DNA of 5,599 nt, taken from Methylophaga sp. Lineage in GTDB: Bacteria; Pseudomonadota; Gammaproteobacteria; Nitrosococcales; Methylophagaceae. The notes under the pieces are model-generated. The model searched no databases, had not been told where the DNA came from, and saw only the letters and a list, made by a program, of their open reading frames with translations. Of this stretch, positions 1 to 5,514 are shown piece after piece. Positions within the stretch are counted from its first letter, which is position 1. Every line of letters starts with the position of its first letter. The stretch covers positions 1 to 5,599 of the forward strand of contig SKGV01000006.1 of the NCBI GenBank assembly GCA_007117275.1, in the 5' to 3' direction. The position numbers and the translations under genes are program-made.

Positions 1-210
1 CCATTGGCTGAGGGAGGCATGATCAACTTTGATTTGCCACTTAGAGAGGCACGTGAGCAATTTGAACGGCTTTACCTGTTGCACAAATTACAAGAAACTG
101 ACGGCAGTGTTGGTAAAGCTGCCAAACTTGCCGGCATGGAACGTACCCACCTGTATCGAAAAATGCGATCCTTAGGTATCGACATCAAGCAATCAGAGGA
201 TAAATCATGA
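1..210 (+). CDS. ntrX: NtrX-type sigma54-dependent response regulator, C-terminal fragment
   Basis: This is the tail of a nitrogen-regulation (NtrX/NtrC family) response regulator, cut off by the left edge. The frame is open from base 1, so no start codon is visible and the receiver and AAA+ sigma54-activation domains lie outside the window. The 69 visible codons hold the linker LPLREAREQFERLYL (fragment residues 12-26). After it comes a Fis-type helix-turn-helix around residues 35-60, ending in MERTHLYRKMRSLGID, which is typical of NtrX. In the family this domain binds DNA at enhancer sites while the missing AAA+ domain remodels sigma54 RNA polymerase, under control of the kinase NtrY. The stop overlaps the trkA start (ATGA, 207-210). 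Adjacency of ntrYX to trkA is familiar from other beta- and gammaproteobacteria and supports NtrX over NtrC. A free-standing Fis is unlikely because the frame continues upstream with the NtrX-style linker. The family call is secure; NtrX rather than another NtrC paralogue is inference. Confidence 0.82.
   Translation, partial: PLAEGGMINFDLPLREAREQFERLYLLHKLQETDGSVGKAAKLAGMERTHLYRKMRSLGIDIKQSEDKS
195..200 (+). promoter_or_regulatory. Shine-Dalgarno site of trkA
   Basis: AGAGGA lies six bases before the ATG at 207, inside the last codons of ntrX. It supports that ATG as the trkA start despite the 4-base overlap with the ntrX stop. Confidence 0.7.
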
Positions 211-1580
211 AAATTTTGATTCTGGGTGCAGGCCAAGTGGGCTCATCGGTTGCCGCAACACTGGCCCGCGAAGATGACGATATCACCTTGGTTGACAGCG
301 ATGCTGACAACCTGATGAAGTTGCAGGATCACTACGATATCAGAACCATTCAGGGCCATGCTTCACATCCCGATGTACTGGCTCGAGCCGGTGCTGAGGA
401 CGCTGATTTGATTTTGGCTGTCACCAACAGTGATGAAACCAATATGATTGCCTGTCAAATCTGCCACACCCTCTACAACACCCCGACCAAAATCGCCAGA
501 ATCCGCTCTACCGAATACCTGAGCAAACCTGAGCTGTTCAATAAAGACGCCATCGCCATTGATGTTCTCATAAGCCCCGAGCAGATTGTCACTGATTATA
601 TCGAGCGATTGATCAGCCATCCCAATGCGCTGCAAGTGCTGGATTTTGCTGATGGAAAAGTGCAGCTGGTTGCAGTCCGCGCCTTTCATGGTGGGCCACT
701 TGTCGGCAATCCTTTACAAGAAATTCGCGAGCACATTCCAAAAACCGACACCCGTGTTGCAGCCATATTTCGTAATGGTAAGGCCATCAATCCAACGGCC
801 GATACCGTGATCGAGACCGATGATGAAGTGTTCTTCATTGCCGCCAGCACCGACATCCGAAAAGTCATGGCTGAACTGCGACGGCTTGATAAGCCCTACA
901 AACGCATCATGCTGGCGGGGGGTGGAAATATTGGTGTACGGCTCGCCAAAGCCCTCGAGCACGACTATCAAATAAAACTCATTGAAGCGAATCCGAAGCG
1001 TGCCGCGTTTCTCTCGGAGCAACTGACCAACAGTATTGTACTGCTCGGTGACGTCGCTAATGAGGAGTTACTGCTCGAAGAAGAAATCGAAAAAGTCGAT
1101 TTGTTTTGCGCGCTGACTAACGATGATGAGGCCAACATTCTCTCTGCGATGCTGGCCAAGCGGCTTGGTGCTCGCAAGGTTTTGTCACTGATCAACCGAG
1201 CTGCCTATGTGGATCTGGTAGAAAGCGGCACCATCGATATTGCCCTGTCGCCACAACAAGCCACCATTGGCAGTTTGCTGGCACATATCCGTCGAGGCGA
1301 TATAGTCGCGGTTCACTCGCTGCGGCGTGGCGCAGCAGAGGCACTGGAAGCCATTGCTCATGGCGACAAAAGCTCTTCAATGGTGGTTGGCAGGCGCATT
1401 GACGAGATTGATTTGCCGCCAGGCACCACTATCGGCGCCATCGTCCGTGGTGATGATGTCTTGATTGCGCATCACGATACCGTCATTGAGACCGAAGATC
1501 ATGTCATTCTGTTTTTGGTCAACAAACGACATATTCATGAGGTAGAGCGGCTGTTCCAGGTGGGTTTCAACTTTTTCTAA
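207..1580 (+). CDS. trkA: Trk system potassium uptake protein TrkA
   Basis: TrkA is the peripheral cytoplasmic subunit that binds NAD(H) and gates the membrane K+ channel subunit TrkH or TrkG. The protein has 457 residues, against 458 in E. coli, and contains the expected duplicated RCK architecture. The first Rossmann half opens with GAGQVG at residues 7-12, and D30 ends the second strand, where an acidic residue contacts the adenosine ribose. The second half has GGGNIG at 238-243 with E260 in the equivalent place. Each half is followed by an RCK-C (TrkA-C) domain, at roughly 140-220 and 370-455. The stretches VDLFCALTNDDEANILSAML and SPQQATIGSLLAHIRR match enterobacterial TrkA closely. The start overlaps the ntrX stop by four bases, and the stop shares one base with yqgE. 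No trkH gene lies in the window, so the channel partner must be encoded elsewhere. The gene looks intact, with no missing motif. Confidence 0.97.
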   Translation: MKILILGAGQVGSSVAATLAREDDDITLVDSDADNLMKLQDHYDIRTIQGHASHPDVLARAGAEDADLILAVTNSDETNMIACQICHTLYNTPTKIARIRSTEYLSKPELFNKDAIAIDVLISPEQIVTDYIERLISHPNALQVLDFADGKVQLVAVRAFHGGPLVGNPLQEIREHIPKTDTRVAAIFRNGKAINPTADTVIETDDEVFFIAASTDIRKVMAELRRLDKPYKRIMLAGGGNIGVRLAKALEHDYQIKLIEANPKRAAFLSEQLTNSIVLLGDVANEELLLEEEIEKVDLFCALTNDDEANILSAMLAKRLGARKVLSLINRAAYVDLVESGTIDIALSPQQATIGSLLAHIRRGDIVAVHSLRRGAAEALEAIAHGDKSSSMVVGRRIDEIDLPPGTTIGAIVRGDDVLIAHHDTVIETEDHVILFLVNKRHIHEVERLFQVGFNFF

Positions 1581-2137
1581 TGGCCGACTCTTTCAAACAT
1601 CACTTCTTGATCGCCATGCCCGCACTGACTGACTCGTTCTTCTATCGGTCAGTGGTCTACCTATGTGAACACGATGCTGATGGGGCCATGGGCTTGATCA
1701 TCAACCGCCCAACCAAAATCATGCTGACGGAGCTGCTGAGTCACCTTGAAGTTGACAACGATTCTGAAGCCAAAATGAATACCCCAGTTTTGTTTGGTGG
1801 ACCAGTGCAAAAGGAACAAGGCATGGTGTTACATGGCGGACCCGCACAATGGCCTAACACCATGGAAATACATCAAGGTGTTTATCTGACAACCTCCAGT
1901 GAAATTCTACCGACACTCGGCACCGATACAGGCCCCGAACACTTTTTGGTCACGTTGGGTTACGCAGGCTGGGGTGCGGGCCAAATTGAACAAGAACTGG
2001 CTGACAACACTTGGCTGACTGTGTCGGCCACAACAGAGATCCTTTTTGAAACACCCGCAGACCAGCGCTGGCACACTGCTGCAAATCTACTTGGCATCAA
2101 CATCGATCTGATTTCTGCCAACGCTGGGCGTGCATGA
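1580..2137 (+). CDS. yqgE: YqgE/AlgH family protein (DUF179)
   Basis: A 185-residue cytoplasmic protein of the YqgE/AlgH family, about the same length as E. coli YqgE (187). Family signatures are clear: HHFLIAMP at residues 7-14, RSVVYLCEHDADGAMGLIIN at 23-42, the FGGP turn at 72-75, and the C-terminal LGYAGWGAGQIEQEL at 126-140 followed by DNTWL. No signal peptide or membrane segment is seen. The biochemical role of the family is unresolved. In Pseudomonas the homologue was named AlgH from a link to alginate production, and conservation next to ruvX/yqgF is its strongest functional hint. The ATG shares its A with the trkA stop (TAATG), and no strong ribosome-binding site precedes it, so translation probably depends on ribosomes finishing trkA. 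The next gene overlaps its stop by four bases. Confidence 0.95.
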   Translation: MADSFKHHFLIAMPALTDSFFYRSVVYLCEHDADGAMGLIINRPTKIMLTELLSHLEVDNDSEAKMNTPVLFGGPVQKEQGMVLHGGPAQWPNTMEIHQGVYLTTSSEILPTLGTDTGPEHFLVTLGYAGWGAGQIEQELADNTWLTVSATTEILFETPADQRWHTAANLLGINIDLISANAGRA

Positions 2138-2556
2138 TGAATCAGGCACGCACTTTGCTGGGATTTGATTTTGGGATGAAAAATATAGGCGTCGCCGTTG
2201 GTCAGGAATTAACACGCACTGCCAGCCCGCTGGCAGCGCTCAAAGCAAGAGATGGCATTCCTGACTGGGTTATACTGGATCAACTGGTTCAGCAATGGCA
2301 GCCGCAGCTTTTGGTCGTTGGCTTGCCATTAAACATGGATGGCAGCGAACAAGCGATGACCGCCGCGGCACGAAAGTTTGGTCGGCGTATGCAAGAACGC
2401 TTTAAAATTGCTGTAGATTGGCAAGATGAGCGCCTGACCACGTTCGAAGCACTGGAACAGATGGGAATTCGCGATAAAATGGCGAGCAAGCAACGCAGTG
2501 ATGTTGACCGCTTATCCGCACAAATCATTCTTCAATCATGGCTGGATCGACAATGA
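2134..2556 (+). CDS. ruvX: RuvX/YqgF RNase H-fold nuclease (putative Holliday junction resolvase)
   Basis: A 140-residue YqgF/RuvX protein with the RNase H-like fold, similar in length to E. coli YqgF (138). The acidic active-site positions of the family are present. D12 lies in FDFGMKNIGVAVG (11-23), and the VVGLPLNMDGSEQ strand-loop spans 61-73. E99 is in DERLTT (98-103), and D125 is in DVDRLSAQIILQSWL (123-137). The family is implicated in pre-16S rRNA 5'-end processing in E. coli and was originally proposed as an alternative Holliday junction resolvase. Both roles remain possible here. Two adjacent ATGs (2134 and 2137) begin MMNQ. The first gives an ATGA overlap with the yqgE stop, the second a TGATG overlap, and sequence alone does not decide between them. 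The yqgE-ruvX order is widely conserved in Gammaproteobacteria. No defect is visible. Confidence 0.95.
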   Translation: MMNQARTLLGFDFGMKNIGVAVGQELTRTASPLAALKARDGIPDWVILDQLVQQWQPQLLVVGLPLNMDGSEQAMTAAARKFGRRMQERFKIAVDWQDERLTTFEALEQMGIRDKMASKQRSDVDRLSAQIILQSWLDRQ

Positions 2557-3083
2557 CTATTCCAAGCACCCACGCAGAAATTGACGCGCTGTTAGACCAA
2601 ATGGCTGATAGCATTCGGTCGCAGCTGGCAGGACGACAGCCACTTTTAATCGGTATTCATACCGGCGGTGTTTGGGTAGCAAAAGCCCTGGCGCAGCGGC
2701 TTGGTGACTATTTTTTTGAGGGGCCAATGGGTACGCTGAATATCGCATACTATCGGGATGATTTCACCCGAATCGGCATGCACCCTCAGGTCACGCCCTC
2801 CGACTTGCCATTTTCGGTCGATGACCGACATTTGCTGCTGGTGGATGACGTGTTTTACAGCGGCCGCACCACCCGCGCCGCACTCAATGAGATTTTTGCT
2901 TATGGCCGCCCCGCCAGTGTCACATTGGCAGTGCTGGTTGAACGAAATGGCCGACAACTACCGATTCGACCTGACATTGCAGGCGCTTCAATCGAGTTGC
3001 CGGAAAAGCAGCAAATCAAACTGCACAATAGCGGTGGATTACACCTGAAACTAAAATCCACCGAGGCAGAAAATGCAGAGTAA
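2553..3083 (+). CDS. pyrR: PyrR, bifunctional pyr operon regulator / uracil phosphoribosyltransferase
   Basis: PyrR belongs to the type I phosphoribosyltransferase fold. Gram-positive members convert uracil plus PRPP to UMP and bind pyr mRNA leaders in response to UMP. The PRPP-binding signature LLLVDDVFYSGRTTRAA runs from about residue 94 to 110, with the acidic pair D98-D99. Family blocks YYRDDF and YGRPASVTLAVLVERNGRQLPIRPD flank it. The pyrophosphate loop reads HTGGVWVA rather than the KTRGIYLA of Bacillus PyrR, which is the proteobacterial form. I take ATG 2553, giving 176 residues and a 4-base ATGA overlap with the ruvX stop like neighbouring junctions. A weak purine-rich site (GGCTGGA, 2540-2546) precedes it. 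An in-frame ATG at 2538 would add MAGST but has no ribosome-binding site and a longer overlap. The 3' end overlaps pyrB by 11 bases. Salvage activity is likely from the intact PRPP site; RNA-based regulation is unproven because no leader structure is seen here. Confidence 0.94.
   Translation: MTIPSTHAEIDALLDQMADSIRSQLAGRQPLLIGIHTGGVWVAKALAQRLGDYFFEGPMGTLNIAYYRDDFTRIGMHPQVTPSDLPFSVDDRHLLLVDDVFYSGRTTRAALNEIFAYGRPASVTLAVLVERNGRQLPIRPDIAGASIELPEKQQIKLHNSGGLHLKLKSTEAENAE
3063..3066 (+). promoter_or_regulatory. Shine-Dalgarno site of pyrB
   Basis: GAGG lies six bases before the ATG at 3073, within the final codons of pyrR. It supports initiation inside pyrR, eleven bases of overlap, rather than at a later codon. 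Confidence 0.65.
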
Positions 3084-4041
3084 CCAGCTGACAGCGCAAG
3101 GACAACTGCGCCACTTTCTGACTATTGAAGGTCTGAAAAAACCGATGCTGACCGAAATCATGGATCGGGCTGAACAATTTTCCGGCATTACCCAACGTCA
3201 GGTGAAAAAAGTCCCACTGCTACGAGGCAAAACCATCGTCAATCTGTTTTTTGAAAACAGTACCCGAACCCGCTCAACCTTCGAACTGGCTGCAAAGCGA
3301 CTGTCAGCGGATGTGATGAACTTCAACATCAGCACCTCGGCAACCTCCAAAGGCGAAAGCCTGCTCGACACTCTGCACAATCTGGAAGCCATGCATACCG
3401 ATATGTTTGTCGTGCGCCATGACCAAAGCGGGGCCGCCGAGTTTATTGCCCAGCATGTCGCACCTCATGTCAGTGTTATCAATGCCGGCGATGGCTGTCA
3501 TGCCCATCCGACACAAGCCATGCTGGACATGTTTACTATTCGTCGGCACAAAACCGAATTTCATAATCTTCGTGTGGCCATTGTGGGTGACATTTTGCAT
3601 TCACGGGTTGCCCGATCACAAATCCAGGCGCTGTCGATTCTGGGCGTCAGTGAAATTCGAGTCATCGGCCCCCAAACCTTGTTACCGAGAGACTGCCAGA
3701 CGCTGGGCGTGCATGTTTATCACGACATGGATCAAGGACTAAAAGATGTTGATGTGGTAATCATGCTGCGCTTGCAGTTGGAGCGAATGAAAGGCGCGCT
3801 CATCCCCAGCGCCCGTGAATACTATCGCTGTTATGGTCTAAGCCCCGAAAAGCTGAGCCTGGCAAAAGATGACGCCATTGTAATGCATCCAGGTCCCATT
3901 AATCGCGGTGTTGAGATCGCCTCAGCGGTTGCCGATGGCCCACAATCAGTCATTCTAGAGCAAGTCACCCATGGCATTGCGGTTCGCATGGCGGTGATGT
4001 CGATGGCCCTTGGCGCACAACAACAAGAGACAGACGCATGA
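3073..4041 (+). CDS. pyrB: Aspartate carbamoyltransferase catalytic subunit (class A type)
   Basis: PyrB condenses carbamoyl phosphate with L-aspartate to N-carbamoyl-aspartate, the committed step of de novo UMP synthesis. The 322-residue protein carries the full active site. The carbamoyl phosphate loop FENSTRTRSTFE is at 60-71. The lysine loop donated across subunits is SATSKGES at 89-96 with K93. HPTQ is at 145-148, and the aspartate domain contains HPGPINRG at 272-279. An N-terminal extension of about ten residues (QLTAQGQLRHFL) precedes the conserved core, as in Pseudomonas PyrB. In that class A enzyme six PyrB chains assemble with six PyrC' chains, and nucleotides regulate through PyrB rather than a PyrI subunit. 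The gene downstream is exactly such a pyrC', joined by a 4-base ATGA overlap, and no pyrI is present. Class A assembly is inference from these features; the enzyme assignment itself is firm. Confidence 0.97.
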   Translation: MQSNQLTAQGQLRHFLTIEGLKKPMLTEIMDRAEQFSGITQRQVKKVPLLRGKTIVNLFFENSTRTRSTFELAAKRLSADVMNFNISTSATSKGESLLDTLHNLEAMHTDMFVVRHDQSGAAEFIAQHVAPHVSVINAGDGCHAHPTQAMLDMFTIRRHKTEFHNLRVAIVGDILHSRVARSQIQALSILGVSEIRVIGPQTLLPRDCQTLGVHVYHDMDQGLKDVDVVIMLRLQLERMKGALIPSAREYYRCYGLSPEKLSLAKDDAIVMHPGPINRGVEIASAVADGPQSVILEQVTHGIAVRMAVMSMALGAQQQETDA

Positions 4042-5315
4042 AAATCCACATCAGCAACGGACGCGTCATCGACCCGGCCAGCCAACTGGATAGTGGTCTG
4101 GATATCTTTATCGACGACGGCAAAATTGTTGGCATCTCCGAGCAGATGCCAGATTTTCATGCCGATATGACCCTTGATGCCAGCGGCATGATTGTCTGCC
4201 CGGGGCTTGTCGATCTAAGCGCCAGACTTCGCGAACCCGGCCAGGAACACACAGCCACCATACATAGCGAAACGCTTGCGGCGGCTGCGGGGGGTATCAC
4301 CACACTATGTGTACCACCAGATACGGATCCAGTTATTGATACGGCTGCCGTGGTTGAGTTGATCGAAGATCGCGCCAAAAAGGCCGGTCGAACCATGGTG
4401 CTGACTATCGGCGCATTGACCCAAAAGCTTCAGGGCGAGCTTTTGGCTGAAATGGCAGCTCTCAAAGCGGCCGGCTGTGTCGGCGTCAGTAACGGGTTGT
4501 CGGTGATAAAAAACACTATGGTGCTTAAACGGGCAATGGAATATGCGGCCTCGCTAGAGTTGACGGTATTTCTCAATCCAGCTGACCCCTGGCTGCAATC
4601 GGGTGGCAGTATTCATGAAGGCACCGTCAGTACTCGCTTGGGCCTTGCCGGCATTCCTGAGAGTGCAGAAACCATTGCAGTGAGTCGTGACTTGATTCTG
4701 ATAGAACAAACCGGAGTGCGCGCTCACTTTCATAATCTATCGAGTGCAAAAGCGGTACATCTTGTTCGGGATGCGCAAATTCGTGGGCTGCCTGTCACAG
4801 CAGATGTCAGTGCACATCACCTGCATTTATGTGAGCATGACCTTGGCAACTATGACAGCCTCAGCCACGTAATACCGCCATTGAGAAGCCTTAGAGATCG
4901 AGAGCAATTACAACAAGGGCTTCGCGAGGGCGTGATCAATGCCATCGCATCGCATCATCAACCACTTGATAACGACGCAAAGCTTGGGCCTTTTGCCGAA
5001 ACTCAACCAGGTATCTCAGGCCTGGAAACACTGTTGCCATTGACCATGAAACTGGTTGAAGATGACGAATTACCATTGGTCGATGCCTTGGCGGCCATCA
5101 CCTGTCGGCCGGCTGAAATTCTCGGAATAGAAGCCGGTCAACTCAAAGTTGGCAGCCTGGCAGATGTTTGCATCATCGATCCAGAATCGCAGTTTGAATG
5201 TCAGCCCCGTCAATTCCTCAGCGCAGGCAAAAACAGTCCCTTCTCAGGCTGGCTGTTCAGCCATCAGGTCTGTCACACCCTGTTTGAAGGCAAATTGGTA
5301 TATCAACGCCATTAA
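4038..5315 (+). CDS. pyrC': PyrC', noncatalytic dihydroorotase-like partner of aspartate transcarbamoylase
   Basis: A 425-residue amidohydrolase-superfamily protein with dihydroorotase layout, but with the metal site destroyed. Where active enzymes read D-x-H-x-H after PGLVD, this one has D59-L-S61-A-R63 (then LREPG). The strand that normally gives H-x-E has LNPADP, with N180 in the His place. The H-x-x-H-V-S motif reads HFHNLS, with N233. The TDHAPH motif reads SHHQPL, with H306 replacing the catalytic Asp. These changes match the Pseudomonas PyrC' type, which does not make dihydroorotate but is needed to assemble and stabilise the class A ATCase dodecamer with PyrB. The ATG overlaps the pyrB stop (ATGA), with a weak AAGAGA site seven bases upstream. 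An active pyrC must exist elsewhere in the genome for the pathway to run. The protein is full length with no frameshift and carries a normal pattern of conserved hydrophobic strands, so this is a functional paralogue rather than a decaying pseudogene. Confidence 0.94.
   Translation: MKIHISNGRVIDPASQLDSGLDIFIDDGKIVGISEQMPDFHADMTLDASGMIVCPGLVDLSARLREPGQEHTATIHSETLAAAAGGITTLCVPPDTDPVIDTAAVVELIEDRAKKAGRTMVLTIGALTQKLQGELLAEMAALKAAGCVGVSNGLSVIKNTMVLKRAMEYAASLELTVFLNPADPWLQSGGSIHEGTVSTRLGLAGIPESAETIAVSRDLILIEQTGVRAHFHNLSSAKAVHLVRDAQIRGLPVTADVSAHHLHLCEHDLGNYDSLSHVIPPLRSLRDREQLQQGLREGVINAIASHHQPLDNDAKLGPFAETQPGISGLETLLPLTMKLVEDDELPLVDALAAITCRPAEILGIEAGQLKVGSLADVCIIDPESQFECQPRQFLSAGKNSPFSGWLFSHQVCHTLFEGKLVYQRH
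4421..4446. repeat. Inverted repeat within pyrC'
   Basis: The arms CCAAAAGCT (4421-4429) and AGCTTTTGG (4438-4446) are perfectly complementary. One further T-G wobble closes a six-base loop (CAGGGC). The element lies in the codons for LTQKLQGELLA. No T-run follows, so it is not an intrinsic terminator. It may be chance within coding sequence. Confidence 0.6.
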
Positions 5316-5327
5316 ACCAACAGTTCC

Positions 5328-5333
5328 AGGGAG
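5328..5333 (+). promoter_or_regulatory. Strong Shine-Dalgarno site of the small ORF after pyrC'
   Basis: AGGGAG sits seven bases before the ATG at 5341, in the 25-base gap after the pyrC' stop. It is one of the better ribosome-binding sites in the window and the main reason to believe the following 57-codon ORF is translated. Confidence 0.6.
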
Positions 5334-5340
5334 CATCAAC

Positions 5341-5514
5341 ATGCAGGGCTTAAAAAATGACCTGACGCTCACCGCAGCTATCTTGTTTTCTGGCCAACTG
5401 GCTTGTCGCCCTAATGAGGCCAGCCAATATGCTGCGAACCAAAGCAAAGAAATACTCAGGCTGACTGGGCTGCCCGATAAGGCCCAGGGTTTTGCCAAAC
5501 ATTGCGGGTTTTGA
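5341..5514 (+). CDS. Unidentified small protein, 57 residues
   Basis: I do not recognise this protein. It starts 25 bases after pyrC' behind a well-placed AGGGAG, and its TGA overlaps the start of the next gene (TGATG). Both features argue for real translation. The sequence begins MQGLKND, then a short hydrophobic run (LTLTAAILFSG, residues 8-18) and C22. A polar, Asn/Gln/Ser-rich stretch follows, and the protein ends AKHCGF. The hydrophobic run is too short for a secure membrane segment. The residues before C22 (Q-L-A) do not make a good lipobox, so a lipoprotein call is not supported. The frame is also open further upstream through the pyrC' 3' end, but the Shine-Dalgarno selects 5341. Codon use is not clearly different from neighbours. 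Alternatives are a coupling or leader ORF for the downstream HAD gene, or a spurious ORF in an intergenic spacer. Confidence 0.5.
   Translation: MQGLKNDLTLTAAILFSGQLACRPNEASQYAANQSKEILRLTGLPDKAQGFAKHCGF
5465..5487 (+). other. Short GC-rich hairpin before the HAD gene
   Basis: CTGGGC (5465-5470) pairs with GCCCAG (5482-5487), with one more T-G wobble pair inside (5471/5481), leaving a nine-base loop. The downstream bases contain only a four-T run after two G residues, so it is at most a weak terminator-like or translational element. It lies in the small ORF, 26 bases before the next start codon. Confidence 0.35.

Noticed and set aside
1..210. A free-standing Fis-like DNA-binding protein starting at TTG 4.
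   Set aside because: The frame is open to the window edge, and the segment before the helix-turn-helix matches the linker of NtrX-type regulators, so it is the end of a longer protein.
1319..1336. GCTGCG/CGCAGC hairpin in trkA.
   Set aside because: Only six pairs, explained by codons for the conserved LRRGAAEA segment, with no following T-run.
2219..2236. CTGCCAGC/GCTGGCAG palindrome in ruvX as a possible operator or terminator.
   Set aside because: It lies within conserved coding sequence (TASPLAAL), has a two-base spacer and no T-run, and is short enough to arise by chance in GC-rich codons.
2538..2552. Upstream in-frame ATG adding five residues to PyrR.
   Set aside because: No ribosome-binding site precedes it, the added residues are not part of the family core, and ATG 2553 gives the 4-base overlap seen at neighbouring junctions.
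4038..5315. pyrC' as a decaying pseudogene or as a working dihydroorotase.
   Set aside because: It is full length with a conserved fold and conserved operon position, which argues against decay, and the metal-ligand positions are replaced, which argues against catalysis.
5321..5337. TTCCAGGGAGC resembles the core of the Gram-positive PyrR-binding loop (UCCNGNGAGG), right after the pyr genes.
   Set aside because: The bases on either side do not pair into the upper stem that holds such a loop, the last core position and flank differ from the consensus, and the same bases are better explained as the Shine-Dalgarno site of the small ORF.
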